From positions 1 to 64,000 of the forward strand of contig CAIWDD010000059.1 of assembly GCA_903911355.1 (NCBI GenBank): DNA of 64,000 nt, written 5' to 3'. The stretch comes from an uncultured Nodularia sp. (lineage in GTDB: Bacteria > Cyanobacteriota > Cyanobacteriia > Cyanobacteriales > Nostocaceae). A program made the translations under genes and the position numbers. Shown here in pieces: positions 16,565-27,702 of this stretch. The notes beneath the pieces were generated by a model. It made no database searches and was not told the origin of the DNA. It saw only the letters and a program-made list of their open reading frames with translations. Within the stretch, counting starts at the first letter, position 1, and each line of letters starts with the position of its first letter.

Positions 16565-17719
16565 TTACTTGGTCTTAATTGGTGTCAGGGTTACCCCTTG
16601 GTAGTAATGTCCTAAAATTTGCAGGTGGTTGGCTCCTTGTCGAGCCAGATTGTAGGCTCCCCACTGGCTCATTCCTAAGCCATGACCAAATCCTAGACCT
16701 TGGAGGACAAAATCACCATTTGTGCCTCTAGTGATATTAAAGCGAGTGCTTCGGAGTTTGAGTGCAGTTCGCACCTCTTCCCCTCTGAGTACTCTTGTAC
16801 CTTGCTCACCCACAATTTTTAACGCTTTCACACTGCGGAAAGGTGAGAAGGCTTGTGGAATCATATCTTTGATGTTACCAATACCGGAAATTTTCGAGCT
16901 AATTTCACCGGGGGAAAAGGTTTGCACCCAGTTACAAGCGCTGATATTTTGATCGTAGTCTTGAACAGCACGCAAGTAAGCTAGGCGTTTTCCCCAAACA
17001 TCTTCGACATTTTCAGTATGCCCCCCAGAACAGGCGTGAAACGCGGAGAGAATAATTTGATTGTTATGTGTTAATACTTTCCCAACTGTAGAATCAACGG
17101 CGGCGTAAATAGCAGGAGATTCCTTGGCGACTCCTTGATAAATTTGCCACTGGTCAGGAGTAGCCCCTAAGTCATAAGTAGGATGATTGCGCTGTTCCCG
17201 GCGCTTGTAAAGTGCGTAGGTGCGAGCGGCTATGGCCTGGGCTTTGAGGGCTTCCTGAGGCCATCTAGAATCCATTTCGCCACCGATGACACTGTAAAGA
17301 TATTCTTCTAAATCAACCCAGTTAACGACATCTAACCCTTTATCTGTGGGCAAAACCAAGGTTCGGCCACGATACCAGCGATCGCCAATATAAACAAATC
17401 CCTTATTTGTCGGCTCAATCCAAAATAAGCCAGATTGCCACCTATTGAGAGCCACACCACCGGGGATACTTTGGGCATTAAATGAACTCATAGCGGGTAA
17501 TTGTCCCAGAGTCCGGCCTCTACTATCCTTGACAAGTGCAGTTGTGGAACTACCCACCTTGACTTGATTAACTCCCCTCTCAATTGCCACGCGCAGGATG
17601 ATAGATGCTTGAGCCGGGGCGACTAAAACCATCCACAAAAAGATGCCTATCCACCAATGACGTACTTTAAGCTGGGAAAACAAAGAGCCTAATAACAGTT
17701 GAAATTTCATACTTATCAT
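16565..17719 (-). CDS. SpoIID/LytB-domain exported protein
   Basis: A 384-residue protein with an N-terminal signal (WWIGIFLWMVLVAPAQA, cleavage after about residue 39). The SpoIID core is clear: LDVVNWVDLEEYLYSVIGGE, MDSRWPQEALKAQAIAARTYAL, then HACSGGHTENVEDVWG and the C-terminal GFGHGLGMSQWGAY. SpoIID of Bacillus is a lytic transglycosylase acting on denuded glycan strands. The conserved Glu in GGEM fits the same chemistry here, so the protein probably remodels peptidoglycan in the periplasm. It converges with the previous gene with only 6 bp between. The second Met (MKFQ, 9 bases downstream) is an equally likely start. Confidence 0.9.
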   Translation of the reverse strand: MISMKFQLLLGSLFSQLKVRHWWIGIFLWMVLVAPAQASIILRVAIERGVNQVKVGSSTTALVKDSRGRTLGQLPAMSSFNAQSIPGGVALNRWQSGLFWIEPTNKGFVYIGDRWYRGRTLVLPTDKGLDVVNWVDLEEYLYSVIGGEMDSRWPQEALKAQAIAARTYALYKRREQRNHPTYDLGATPDQWQIYQGVAKESPAIYAAVDSTVGKVLTHNNQIILSAFHACSGGHTENVEDVWGKRLAYLRAVQDYDQNISACNWVQTFSPGEISSKISGIGNIKDMIPQAFSPFRSVKALKIVGEQGTRVLRGEEVRTALKLRSTRFNITRGTNGDFVLQGLGFGHGLGMSQWGAYNLARQGANHLQILGHYYQGVTLTPIKTK

Positions 17720-17899
17720 TTAAATCACATTTAAGCAAGTATCTGTTTCACCCTTTGGACTATAATCTACCAGTGAAGATGAGACAGTTCTCTCACCCAG
17801 AAAGTTGCCACTTCCTCACAATTATGCCTTCAGTATGGAAAATCAGATCATTAAGTAATTAAGTCATTGGTCATGGGGATATGATCATCTTCCCGATTG

Positions 17900-20122
17900 C
17901 TAACCTTGAGAATTACTCACATCGTTAGCTATAATTCCCAGTAAATTCAATTGGCTCAAAACTTCTATAGCTGGCTTCAACTGGTTGCTGGTCACCTGAC
18001 CAATACGCGCCACCATGACAATTGCTTGACAGTATGATGCCAAAATTCTGGCATCCACGGTGCCTAAAATCGGCGGTGCATCGATGAGGACTAAATCATA
18101 GGTTTGCTCAAACAATTTTAGCAGTTCTGCCATTCGGTTGTGACTCAGTAATTGAATTGTGTCCTCCGGTGTGGGGCCAGCAGTCAAAATATCAATAGAA
18201 GGGTGAATGGGTTGGATATAATCTTGGACTTGGGTATTTGTGTCATCGATTAATAACAGAGATAGTCCCCAGTCATTACACAGTTGCAAATTTTTGTGTA
18301 TGTCAGGACACTGCAAGTTAGCGTCAATCAATAAGACGCGCCGGTTCATTCGCGCAGCACTTGCAGCTAGACCCAGGGCCAAGGTCGTCTTACCTTCTCT
18401 AGATATTGCTGAAGTTAACATCAGGGACTTGTAGGGGTAAGGATGCTTGAATATTTGAAGGTTTTGGTATATAATATTTATGTTTTCGTGGCTAGGTAAC
18501 CAAGTGCTAGTTTCTAACAAAGGGACAGCTAAATTTTCCTGTTTGCGCCAAAACCAGCTAGGTAAACCCTTGTTGACACTAGAGAGCGCCAATTTTGGCA
18601 CTGACCCCAATATTCTCAGCTGCGTCAGCTTCTGTAATTCTTTGACAGAATATATAGTGTAATTCAAGATTCCCCAAATCAGGGAGAGGGCAATACCTGC
18701 AATGGGACTGACTACAACTCCCCCCAGTAAAAGTGTTTTTCTGCGGTCACTTGTGGAAGTTCCCAAACCTGCTTCCTCTAAGATTTGCCAATTAAACCCT
18801 CCCTGAGAAATCTTTAATCCCAAATACTGCTGGGTCTGGACTAATTGCTGAAGTATCTTGCGTTGAGTTTCTACTGCTGGTAGTAGGCGGTTGTACTCAG
18901 CTATGAGGCGGGGGTATTTGCTCAGTTGGGACTTGAGTTGTTTCTCGGATTCAGATAAACTATTTTGATGAGCTTTTAGTCCTTGTAGAACTGTTTGCAC
19001 CTGAATAAATTCTTGCATCAGGGTAGGATTAACTTCTGCTATTTGTCCTTGTGTCAAGGGTAATTTTTTAGTGTCACTAACATTTTTAATATCTTTGACA
19101 TCTACCAATTCTTTGATTTCTTGCTCTAACAGCGCTTTTTGACTCTGATATTGCTGTCTGAGTCGTTCTAAGATTGGTGACTCCTCTGTATAGCGCATTT
19201 CCTCCCTAGCAATGGCTAGTTCAGTGTTTTTAACTGCACCCAATAGGGATTGGTAACGAGTTGATTGGTTTAAACGAGAAGCAATTTTAGCCTTGTGGGA
19301 TAAGTCAGCGATTTTTTGTTCTAGGTTATTGTACCGAGCTTGCACATCTTTGATCTGTGCACTGGTAATTTGTTGCTGTTTTTCAACATCAGCAAGAGAT
19401 TCTAGCAGGATTTTACTTTGTACTTCCGGGTCAAGTATATTATGCTGGTTGCGGAAATCTTCTAACTTTTTCTCGGCTTGACTCAGCTCTTGTTTGGTCT
19501 GAGGTAAGCGTGCGCTAACAAAACTCAGTCCTTGCTTAAGTCGTTCTTGTTGTTGCTGTGTATTATACTGTAGATAAACTGTTTGTAGAGCTTGCAAAAC
19601 TCTTTGTGTTTTTACTGGGTCATTAGCACTAAAGGAAACTTCAAATATTTGACTATGACCTTGATAAACTCCAGAGATGACTGGTAATTGCTTGACTAAT
19701 AGACCTGTTTTTTGATTGTCTCTATGGTGGCCTTTAATATCTTCTAGGGTAATATCTGGATAATCAGAACGCAGAATATCTACGGCTTTCTGTATCAATT
19801 TAGGACTCACCATCAGTTTCATCTGATAGCTGTGATCAAATACTGGTGGGTTGGCTCCGGTTAAGTCATTATTTGTACTTAATGAACTATTATTTACTCT
19901 AACTCCCTCGTATAAATTGGAGTGTACCAATATCTGCATGGAGCTTTGATAATTCGGTTTGATATTGAGAGCCAAGTAGCCAGTCACTGACATAAATATA
20001 CAGGAAATACCTAAGCAAAAAAAGCGCCGGCGAAGTAAAATTTCAGGTAGTCTTCTGACATTAACTGGTTTTATTGAAGAGTAATGAACCAGTTGGTTTT
20101 GATTCATACTTGTGTTACTCAC
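17900..20122 (-). CDS. Wzc/CapAB-like polysaccharide co-polymerase with P-loop kinase domain
   Basis: About 740 residues. A Wzz-type chain-length domain is bounded by membrane segments at roughly 37-55 and 466-490, with long periplasmic coiled coil between them. The cytoplasmic BY-kinase-like ATPase has Walker A SAISREGKTT (about 573-582), Walker A' LLIDAN (599-604) and Walker B LVLIDAPP (679-686). Proteins of this type control export of capsule or exopolysaccharide at the inner membrane. Unlike enterobacterial Wzc, the C-terminus stops soon after the ATPase without a tyrosine cluster. AGAGGA precedes a GTG at 20122; a TTG at 20128 and an ATG at 20107 are alternatives. No glycosyltransferase genes are adjacent. 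Confidence 0.9.
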   Translation of the reverse strand: MSNTSMNQNQLVHYSSIKPVNVRRLPEILLRRRFFCLGISCIFMSVTGYLALNIKPNYQSSMQILVHSNLYEGVRVNNSSLSTNNDLTGANPPVFDHSYQMKLMVSPKLIQKAVDILRSDYPDITLEDIKGHHRDNQKTGLLVKQLPVISGVYQGHSQIFEVSFSANDPVKTQRVLQALQTVYLQYNTQQQQERLKQGLSFVSARLPQTKQELSQAEKKLEDFRNQHNILDPEVQSKILLESLADVEKQQQITSAQIKDVQARYNNLEQKIADLSHKAKIASRLNQSTRYQSLLGAVKNTELAIAREEMRYTEESPILERLRQQYQSQKALLEQEIKELVDVKDIKNVSDTKKLPLTQGQIAEVNPTLMQEFIQVQTVLQGLKAHQNSLSESEKQLKSQLSKYPRLIAEYNRLLPAVETQRKILQQLVQTQQYLGLKISQGGFNWQILEEAGLGTSTSDRRKTLLLGGVVVSPIAGIALSLIWGILNYTIYSVKELQKLTQLRILGSVPKLALSSVNKGLPSWFWRKQENLAVPLLETSTWLPSHENINIIYQNLQIFKHPYPYKSLMLTSAISREGKTTLALGLAASAARMNRRVLLIDANLQCPDIHKNLQLCNDWGLSLLLIDDTNTQVQDYIQPIHPSIDILTAGPTPEDTIQLLSHNRMAELLKLFEQTYDLVLIDAPPILGTVDARILASYCQAIVMVARIGQVTSNQLKPAIEVLSQLNLLGIIANDVSNSQG

Positions 20123-20352
20123 TATCAAATTCCTCTAATATATAAATCCACCGAACGCTATATATGGAAGATTATGTTGTCGTTGCTAAAAAAAAAGATG
20201 TTTTTTCACCCTATAGATTCACTATTTTACTAGAGGTTTATGATTTGTATTATGAAGATTGTGTATAACCCATGATGAGGCTATTGTTGTGACTAAATAC
20301 CGTAAGGGGCGATCGCGTTGTGCTGAAGGTAATCGCCTGGTTTCTTATACTC

Positions 20353-20779
20353 TAAGAGGATGTTTGTCAAGTCATGATTGGTGTATCAAATATTGTTTGA
20401 CCCCACCCTAACCCTCCCCTTGTCAGGGGATGGGACTGGATTTTATTGTTTTGGTCTGTTCGGTGTGTTACCCATTCCTCATTACCCATTCCTCATTCCT
20501 CATTCCCTGTTACCTGTTACCTGTTACCCATTCCTCATTGCTCATTCCCTGTTCCCTGTTCCCTGTTCCCTGTTCCCTGTTCCCTGTTCCCTAAGATAAA
20601 AATTACCTGTTTAATACTTTCCCAATTCCCTGTTACCTGTTACCTGTTACCTGTTACCTGTTACCTGTTACCTGTTACCTGTTACCCATTCCTCATTGCT
20701 CATTCCCTGTTCCCTGTTCCCTGTTCCCTGTTCCCTAAGATAAAAATTACCTGTTTAATACTTTCCCAACATCCTCTTA
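20353..20779. mobile_element. MITE-like element, longest copy
   Basis: Begins TAAGAGGATGTTT (20353-20365) and ends AACATCCTCTTA (20768-20779), a perfect 12-bp inverted pair. The interior has TGGTGTATCAAATATTGTTT, the CCCTCCCC/GGGGATGGG palindrome, and two long blocks of TTCCCTG and TTACCTG heptamers, each followed by TAAGATAAAAATTACCTGTT. The interior is therefore partly duplicated, making this copy about 200 bp longer than the one at 4058. The rest of 20129-20829 carries no gene. Confidence 0.85.
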
Positions 20780-20829
20780 GAATTAATTCAGGGTGGGTTG
20801 CTCATGGCTTACCCACCCTGGTGATTAGC

Positions 20830-23220
20830 TTAATAAGGCCACTTCCAGTCGCGAATTTCCGGCATATCTTCGCCGTGTTGCTGAATGTATTGTTTATGTT
20901 CAATCAGCTTGTCTTCTAACATCTGTTTCACATAAGCAGCTTTATAACCTAGTTTTGGCACGCGGTCAATTACGTCCATCACCAAGTGGAAGCGGTCAAG
21001 GTCATTGAGCACAACCATATCAAAGGGGGTGGTGGTGGTTCCTTCTTCCTTATAACCGCGCACGTGTAAGTTTTTGTGGTTGGTGTGGCGATAGGTGAGG
21101 CGATGGATTAACCAAGGATAACCATGGAAAGCAAAGATAATTGGTTTGTCGGTGGTAAAAATTATATCAAATTCTTTACCGCTTAAACCGTGGGGATGCT
21201 CAGTTTGTGGTTGTAGTTTCATCAAGTTGATGATGTTGACTACCCGCACCTTTAATTCTGGGAAGTACTGACGCAGAATATCGACCGCGGCTAAGGTTTC
21301 TAAGGTGGGAACATCCCCAGCACAGGCCATAACTACATCTGGTTCACTCCCTTGATCATTACTGGCCCATTCCCAAATACTCAGGCCTTTGGTACAGTGC
21401 TTAATAGCAGCGTCCATGTCTAAGTATTGCAATGATGGCTGTTTTCCAGCAACTATGACATTGACATATTGGCGACTTCTTAAGCAATGGTCTGTTACCG
21501 ACAGCAGAGTATTAGCATCGGGAGGAAGATAGACGCGGATAATCTCGGCTTTTTTGTTGAGTACATGGTCGATAAAACCAGGGTCTTGGTGAGAGAATCC
21601 GTTATGGTCTTGTCGCCAAACGTGAGAGGTGAGTAAATAGTTAAGGGATGCAATGGGTCGCCGCCAGGGAATATGATTGGTAGTCTTGAGCCATTTGGCG
21701 TGCTGGTTAAACATCGAGTCGATGATGTGGATAAACGCCTCATAGCAGGAGAAGAAGCCATGACGACCTGTAAGCAGGTATCCTTCTAACCAGCCTTGAC
21801 AATTGGTTTCACTGAGCACCTCCATCACCCGACCATTGGGGGAGAGTTTTTCGTCTTCTGGGAGGATATCCGCTACCCACGTCCTATCTGTCACTTCTAG
21901 CACCGCACCCAGTCGATTTGAGGCGGTTTCGTCGGGGCCAAATACCCGAAAGTTGCGGCTTTCTGCGTTGAGTTTCATTACGTCCCGCAGGAACTCTCCG
22001 GCTACTTTGGTAGCTTCGGCATAAGTTGTCCCTGGTTTGCTGATATGAACAGCATAGTCTGGGAAGTCGGGCATTTTCAAGTCCCGTAGGAGAATACCGC
22101 CGTTGGTGTGGGGATTGTCCCCCATGCGTCGTTGTCCTTGGGGTGCTAGTTCTGCTAGTTCGGGGATGAGTTTACCGTTAGCATCGAAGAGTTCTTCGGG
22201 TTTGTAACTCTTCATCCAGTCTTCTAGTAATTTTAGGTGTTCTGGGTTCCCGACTACGTTACCAAAGGGTACTTGATGCGATCGCCAATAGTCTTCGGTT
22301 TTTTTCCCGTCTACTTCTTTGGGTCCCGTCCAACCTTTGGGGGTTCTGAGGATAATCATCGGCCACTGGGGACGTTTGCTAGTGTGGTTATAACCATGTA
22401 CCCTAGCTTCTCTTTGGATGCTGTGGATTTGGGCGATCGCAGTTTCTAAAATTGCCGCCATTTGCTGGTGGACATCCGCGGGGTCTCTACCTTCTACAAA
22501 GTAAGGTTTATAACCATAACCTAAAAATAGGTTTTCTAATTCTTCATGACTCAACCTGGCCAAGATGGTGGGGTTAGCTATTTTATAGCCATTGAGGTGT
22601 AATATAGGCAGCACTGCGCCATCATTCACAGGGTTAAGAAACTTGTTAGAATGCCAACTGGTGGCTAAGGCTCCTGTTTCCGCTTCGCCATCACCCACAA
22701 CCGCAACTACAATTAAATCAGGGTTGTCAAAAGCTGCACCATAGGCATGAACCAGAGCATAACCCAATTCTCCCCCTTCGTGAATTGAACCAGGGGTTTC
22801 TGGTGCAACGTGGCTAGGAATACCACCGGGAAAGGAAAACTGTTTAAACAGTTTCTTCATTCCCTCTACATCCTGGGAAATGTTGGGGTAGTATTCGCTG
22901 TATGTCCCTTCCAGGTAAGTATTAGCTACTAGTCCCGGTCCCCCATGACCAGGACCAGCGATATAAATCATATTCAGGTCATACTTTTTGATTACCCGGT
23001 TGAGATGAACATAAATAAAGTTCAGCCCTGGTGTTGTTCCCCAGTGTCCTAATAGTCTGGGTTTGACGTGTTCGGGTTTTAAAGGTTCTCGCAGTAGGGG
23101 ATTATCAAACAGATATATTTGTCCAACGGAAAGATAGTTAGCAGCACGCCAGTAAGCGTTTATTTTCTGCAGTTCTTCCGCGGCTAAAGGCTGCATTTGT
23201 GCGGGACTTGCTAAAGTCAT
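20830..23220 (-). CDS. xfp: Xylulose-5-phosphate/fructose-6-phosphate phosphoketolase
   Basis: A 796-residue thiamine-diphosphate enzyme that splits xylulose-5-P or fructose-6-P with phosphate into acetyl-P and an aldose phosphate, feeding acetyl units around pyruvate dehydrogenase. Family marks: [56 protein letters not shown] for ThDP/Mg binding, and [11 protein letters not shown]. Full length, no interruption. The ATG at 23220 has GGAG eight bases upstream and is preferred to an in-frame codon at 23232. Single-gene unit. Confidence 0.96.
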   Translation of the reverse strand: MTLASPAQMQPLAAEELQKINAYWRAANYLSVGQIYLFDNPLLREPLKPEHVKPRLLGHWGTTPGLNFIYVHLNRVIKKYDLNMIYIAGPGHGGPGLVANTYLEGTYSEYYPNISQDVEGMKKLFKQFSFPGGIPSHVAPETPGSIHEGGELGYALVHAYGAAFDNPDLIVVAVVGDGEAETGALATSWHSNKFLNPVNDGAVLPILHLNGYKIANPTILARLSHEELENLFLGYGYKPYFVEGRDPADVHQQMAAILETAIAQIHSIQREARVHGYNHTSKRPQWPMIILRTPKGWTGPKEVDGKKTEDYWRSHQVPFGNVVGNPEHLKLLEDWMKSYKPEELFDANGKLIPELAELAPQGQRRMGDNPHTNGGILLRDLKMPDFPDYAVHISKPGTTYAEATKVAGEFLRDVMKLNAESRNFRVFGPDETASNRLGAVLEVTDRTWVADILPEDEKLSPNGRVMEVLSETNCQGWLEGYLLTGRHGFFSCYEAFIHIIDSMFNQHAKWLKTTNHIPWRRPIASLNYLLTSHVWRQDHNGFSHQDPGFIDHVLNKKAEIIRVYLPPDANTLLSVTDHCLRSRQYVNVIVAGKQPSLQYLDMDAAIKHCTKGLSIWEWASNDQGSEPDVVMACAGDVPTLETLAAVDILRQYFPELKVRVVNIINLMKLQPQTEHPHGLSGKEFDIIFTTDKPIIFAFHGYPWLIHRLTYRHTNHKNLHVRGYKEEGTTTTPFDMVVLNDLDRFHLVMDVIDRVPKLGYKAAYVKQMLEDKLIEHKQYIQQHGEDMPEIRDWKWPY

Positions 23221-23619
23221 ATGAAACTCCATTGCTAAATTATTTTGCTAACTCTATGGCTTTATCGTCAGCAAGACTTCTGAACTAACGACAAATTACC
23301 CGAAAATCTCATCGGTGAATTTACTTCTACAATTAGGGAGTTTTTAACAGTTCTGACAGGATAGTTTTCTAATGATTTTTCTCCACAACCGCAACAGGAA
23401 TACATTATTAACCTTCTGTTAACTTTCTATGCTGTCTCCATGAAACACTAACAGACTTACTCTAGTATAGAAATATTTTTAATGTTTATTTTAAGTTTGA
23501 TTTCCTGATCTATATTCAGGATAGAATAGTACCTGAGTATCCCCGGAAAATATCCTCAGTTGACAGTTGATAATTATTACTTTTGCTAGATGCAGATTTT
23601 AAACTGGTAATCATGAGTT

Positions 23620-23780
23620 TAAGAGGATGTTTGATAAGTTTTCAACAGGTAATTTTTATTTTAGGGAACACCGGAACACACCGAACACACAAAAAACAAT
23701 CAAATCCAGTCCCATCCCTTTACAAGGGGAGGGTTAGGGTGGGGTAAAAGAATATTCGATACACTAATCATGAGTTGACA
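23620..23780. mobile_element. MITE-like element, right end lost
   Basis: Starts TAAGAGGATGTTT (23620-23632) and runs in the inverted order relative to the 20353 copy: TTTTCAACAGGTAATTTTTA, short repeats of ACACCG type, then CCCTTTACAAGGGGAGGG, GGTGGGGTAAAA and ATTCGATACACTAATCATGA. The heptamer block is replaced by a few ACACCGAAC units, and the closing terminal repeat is missing after GTTGACAA. The remainder of 23221-23887 holds no gene. Confidence 0.75.
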
Positions 23781-23887
23781 ATTTGCTGACTGGTATAATT
23801 ATCAATATTCCTACATAAGTACTAATATAAGTGGTGCAAAAATAGTATTATGAAGAATTGCTGCTAGTAGACTATTACCCAGCCGAT

Positions 23888-26734
23888 ATGTTAGATCACA
23901 CCCCATGTTTAAATGGCCATGTTCCTCACGCTCACGACAACAGTCAAAATACTATTCGGATTCGGGGTGCTAGACAGCATAATCTCAAAAATATAGACTT
24001 GGAATTACCACGCGATCGCCTGATTGTATTTACTGGGGTTTCTGGTTCCGGTAAATCTTCCTTAGCCTTTGATACCATTTTCGCTGAGGGTCAACGGCGT
24101 TATGTAGAGTCCCTGAGCGCCTACGCGCGGCAATTTTTAGGTCAATTAGATAAACCGGATGTGGAGGCCATCGAGGGGTTAAGTCCGGCCATTTCCATTG
24201 ACCAGAAATCTACTTCCCATAACCCCCGTTCCACCGTGGGGACAGTCACGGAAATTTACGATTATTTACGGTTATTGTTTGGTCGCGCTGGTGAACCCCA
24301 TTGTCCCATATGCGGGCGCTCCATTGCTCCTCAGACCATTGACCAGATGTGCGATCGCATTTTGGAATTACCAGACCGTACCCGGTTTCAAATTCTCGCC
24401 CCCGTAGTGCGGGGGAAAAAAGGGACTCACCGCAAGCTGTTATCTAGTCTCGCTGCTCAAGGTTTTGTGCGGGTGCGTGTAGATGGGGAAGTGCGGGAAC
24501 TGTCCGACTCCATAGAAGTAGATAAAAATATTACTCATACTATAGAAGTTGTCATTGACCGCTTAGTGAAAAAAGACAGTATTCAAGAGCGTTTAGTAGA
24601 TTCTCTTTCTACGTGTCTTAAACAGTCAGGTGGTATTGCTCACATCCTGGTCAGTCACAGCGAGGAGCAAGAAGAAGAATTAGTATTTTCAGAAAACTTC
24701 GCTTGTCCAGTCCATGGGGCGGTAATGGAAGAATTATCGCCGCGGTTGTTCTCCTTTAACTCCCCTTATGGTGCTTGTCCCCATTGTCACGGCATAGGCA
24801 GTTTAAAAACATTTACCCCAGATTTGATTATACCTGACCCGGAATCGCCAATGTATGCGGCGATCGCCCCTTGGTCGGAAAAAGAAAACTCCTATTATCT
24901 AGATTTGCTTTATACTTTAGGACAGGCTAACGGGTTTGAACTGCAAACTAAGTGGAATCAGCTCACAGCAGAACAACAGCAAACCGTGCTGTATGGGGAA
25001 AATCAAGAAAGAAAGCAGAATTTTAAAGGTGTAATCCCCATTTTACAACGGCAATATGAGGGGGGGTCAGAGTTAATTAAGCAGAAATTAGAACAGTATC
25101 TCATTGACCAACCCTGTGAGGTTTGTGGAGGAAAGCGCTTAAAACCCGAAGCTTTAGCGGTACGCTTGGGACAATATGGTATTTTAGAGCTCACTGGGGT
25201 TTCGATTCGGGATTGCCAAGCCAGAATTGATCAGTTAAAGTTAAGCGATCGCCAGCTGCAAATTGCCGATTTAGTTTTAAGAGAAATCAAAGCCAGATTG
25301 CAATTCTTACTAGATGTCGGCTTAGATTATCTCACCCTTGACCGTCCCGCCATGACCCTTTCCGGTGGGGAAGCCCAACGCATTCGTTTAGCGACTCAGA
25401 TAGGTTCTGGTTTAACAGGGGTACTCTATGTTTTAGATGAACCCAGCATCGGTTTACATCAAAGAGACAACGGCCGCTTACTCAAAACCTTAACCAAATT
25501 ACGGGAGTTAGGTAACACCCTCATCGTAGTAGAGCATGACGAAGAAACCATCCGCGCTGCTGATCATATCGTTGATATTGGACCAGGTGCAGGAATCCAC
25601 GGCGGAAATATTACCTCTCAAGGCGACCTAGAAACCCTTCTCGCAGCGGAAGACTCTTTAACAGGTGCTTACTTATCGGGGAAACGAGTAATTACCACCC
25701 CAGCGCAACGAAGACAGGGGAACGGACGCAGTTTAGTAATTAAAAACGCCCATCGCAATAACTTAAAAAATATCGATGTCGAAATTCCCCTAGGTAAACT
25801 CGTCGCTGTCACCGGTGTTTCTGGTTCCGGTAAATCTACTCTGATTAACGAACTACTTTATCCCTCACTACAACATCATTTAACTAAGAAAATCCCCTTA
25901 CCCAAACACTTACAAGAAATTCAGGGATTAAATGCAGTAGATAAAGCCATTGTCATCGACCAGTCACCCATAGGACGTACACCACGTTCCAACCCCGCTA
26001 CCTATACAGGTATTTTCGATGCAATTCGGGATGTATTTTCCCAAACAGTGGAAGCCAAGGCCAGGGGATACAAACCCGGACAATTTTCTTTTAATGTCAA
26101 AGGTGGGCGTTGTGAAGCTTGTAGCGGTCAGGGTGTCAATGTCATTGAAATGAACTTTCTCCCGGATGTGTATGTACAGTGCGAAGTTTGCAAAGGCGCA
26201 AGATACAACCGGGAAACCTTACAGGTGAAATACAAAGATAAATCTATAGCAGACGTGCTGAATATGACCGTTGAGGAAGGTTTAGAGTTTTTCCAGAACA
26301 TCCCCAAAGCTTTTACCCGATTGCAAACTTTACATGATGTCGGTTTAGGTTACATCAAACTCGGACAACCTGCTACCACCTTATCTGGTGGGGAAGCCCA
26401 ACGGGTGAAATTAGCCACAGAACTATCTCGTCGCGCTACAGGTAAAACCCTGTATCTCATAGATGAACCCACCACCGGATTATCTTTTTATGATGTCCAT
26501 AAATTATTGGATGTATTGCAAAGGTTAGTTGACAAGGGGAACTCCATTTTAGTGATTGAACACAATTTAGATGTGATTCGTTGCGCTGACTGGGTAATTG
26601 ATTTAGGGCCAGAAGGTGGGGATAAAGGCGGCGAAATCATTGCTGTGGGGACACCGGAGGAAGTTGCAACCAATCCTATTTCTTATACGGGACAATATTT
26701 ACAGCAGGTGTTAAAGCAGTATCCAGCGAGTTAA
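23888..26734 (+). CDS. uvrA: Excinuclease ABC subunit A
   Basis: About 948 residues; the damage-recognition ATPase of nucleotide excision repair, which loads UvrB on DNA. Two ABC modules are intact: Walker [14 protein letters not shown] and [13 protein letters not shown], and signatures [14 protein letters not shown] and [14 protein letters not shown]. Zinc sites: CPHC in the first insert (with CPVH as its partner), [14 protein letters not shown], and CEAC with CEVC in the C-terminal finger. The ATG at 23888 follows a clean frame; a TTG ten codons upstream is possible. Neither start has a convincing ribosome-binding site. No lexA-type operator was identified. Confidence 0.96.
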   Translation: MLDHTPCLNGHVPHAHDNSQNTIRIRGARQHNLKNIDLELPRDRLIVFTGVSGSGKSSLAFDTIFAEGQRRYVESLSAYARQFLGQLDKPDVEAIEGLSPAISIDQKSTSHNPRSTVGTVTEIYDYLRLLFGRAGEPHCPICGRSIAPQTIDQMCDRILELPDRTRFQILAPVVRGKKGTHRKLLSSLAAQGFVRVRVDGEVRELSDSIEVDKNITHTIEVVIDRLVKKDSIQERLVDSLSTCLKQSGGIAHILVSHSEEQEEELVFSENFACPVHGAVMEELSPRLFSFNSPYGACPHCHGIGSLKTFTPDLIIPDPESPMYAAIAPWSEKENSYYLDLLYTLGQANGFELQTKWNQLTAEQQQTVLYGENQERKQNFKGVIPILQRQYEGGSELIKQKLEQYLIDQPCEVCGGKRLKPEALAVRLGQYGILELTGVSIRDCQARIDQLKLSDRQLQIADLVLREIKARLQFLLDVGLDYLTLDRPAMTLSGGEAQRIRLATQIGSGLTGVLYVLDEPSIGLHQRDNGRLLKTLTKLRELGNTLIVVEHDEETIRAADHIVDIGPGAGIHGGNITSQGDLETLLAAEDSLTGAYLSGKRVITTPAQRRQGNGRSLVIKNAHRNNLKNIDVEIPLGKLVAVTGVSGSGKSTLINELLYPSLQHHLTKKIPLPKHLQEIQGLNAVDKAIVIDQSPIGRTPRSNPATYTGIFDAIRDVFSQTVEAKARGYKPGQFSFNVKGGRCEACSGQGVNVIEMNFLPDVYVQCEVCKGARYNRETLQVKYKDKSIADVLNMTVEEGLEFFQNIPKAFTRLQTLHDVGLGYIKLGQPATTLSGGEAQRVKLATELSRRATGKTLYLIDEPTTGLSFYDVHKLLDVLQRLVDKGNSILVIEHNLDVIRCADWVIDLGPEGGDKGGEIIAVGTPEEVATNPISYTGQYLQQVLKQYPAS

Positions 26735-26815
26735 AAAAAATAAAAAAAAATAATATGACAAAACACTAGCCATACCCAAAATTCTATGCTATGCTAATAA
26801 ACGATGAATAAGCAT

Positions 26816-26889
26816 GGCTCAGTAGCTCAGTTGGTTAGAGCACGGGACTCATAAGCCTGGGGTCGTTGGTTCAAATCCGACCTGAGCCA
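26816..26889 (+). tRNA. tRNA-Met (CAT)
   Basis: A 74-nt tRNA with acceptor stem GGCTCAG/CTGAGCC, D-arm, anticodon loop CTCATAA (anticodon CAT) and T-arm GTTGGTTCAAATCCGAC. Discriminator A. It resembles elongator Met tRNA; a tRNA-Ile with lysidine-modified CAT is a less likely alternative. The last 19 bases overlap the 3' end of the convergent DNA methylase frame. Confidence 0.9.
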
Positions 26890-27695
26890 TTAGAGTAATT
26901 TTTAATGAATAACTCCTTACCCTTGGCTGCCCTACCCTGCTTGTAGTTGTTCATACCATATTGTAATTCCCACTCAAACAGGTAAGAGTCTGGAAAGTTT
27001 TCTCTGATTTGAGGGGAATCATCGTAAGTGATTAACCAAGGGTGAGCGCATCCTCTGACCAATTCCCCAAACCTTTGATGATTAAAACAGGTGTGCAAAT
27101 CACCATCTTTACCATATAACCTGGATTTGGTAGCAGTAAAATAAGGCGGGTCTAAAAATATAAATAGGTTTTTACCCTCTGCTTTCAATAAGTCACCATA
27201 ATCCAAGTTGGTAATTTTGACATCATCTGTTAGAATCTCCCCTAACTTTTCTAGGCGGTCTATGGAAGAGTGAGTAAAGCGTTTATGAAAAGCTTGTTCA
27301 GAAAAGCCGCCAGATTCTACAGTACCAGAAAACGTAATTCTATTGAGAACAAAAAAGCGTACTGCTCTGTCAAAGTCAGATAAGTTATTGCTGTCTGTAC
27401 TGGTTAGTTCTGCAAAAAGGATTTTACCATCTGTATATGTCTGTTTAATTTGGCGAATTTCTGTTAATAGCTGGGGTAGATGGGATTTTGCATATTTCCA
27501 AAACAGATATAACTCGCGGTTTAAATCATTAATCCAAATTTTCAGATGGGGATATTTCTGCTTTAAGTATATAAATACAGAACCACCACCCACAAAGGGT
27601 TCTCGAAATTCTGAAAAGCTTTCTGGTAAGTGTGCTGCTATTTGTTTAATGGCTTTTGACTTCCCACCTGGGTAACGCAATGGACTTTTGATCAT
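26871..27695 (-). CDS. Dam/DpnM-type adenine-N6 DNA methyltransferase (D12 class)
   Basis: A 274-residue enzyme that methylates adenine in DNA, most likely GATC by family. Motif I SPLRYPGGKSKAI, FREPFVGGGSVF, INDLN, motif IV FIFLDPPYF and motif X region are all present. No endonuclease gene is adjacent, so it is a solitary methylase; GATC lies inside the HIP1 octamer that is abundant here. The natural end of such proteins is near ELFIKNY. This frame continues for seven more codons that are antisense to the end of tRNA-Met, as if the original stop had been lost when the gene was joined to the tRNA. A hairpin repeat follows its 5' side. Confidence 0.88.
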   Translation of the reverse strand: MIKSPLRYPGGKSKAIKQIAAHLPESFSEFREPFVGGGSVFIYLKQKYPHLKIWINDLNRELYLFWKYAKSHLPQLLTEIRQIKQTYTDGKILFAELTSTDSNNLSDFDRAVRFFVLNRITFSGTVESGGFSEQAFHKRFTHSSIDRLEKLGEILTDDVKITNLDYGDLLKAEGKNLFIFLDPPYFTATKSRLYGKDGDLHTCFNHQRFGELVRGCAHPWLITYDDSPQIRENFPDSYLFEWELQYGMNNYKQGRAAKGKELFIKNYSNGSGRI

Positions 27696-27702
27696 GATTA
27701 TT

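Noticed and set aside
20378-20919. Ser/Pro/Cys-rich plus-strand frames of up to 157 codons
   Set aside because: They are translations of TTCCCTG and TTACCTG heptamers in the MITE-like element, running into the xfp antisense strand.
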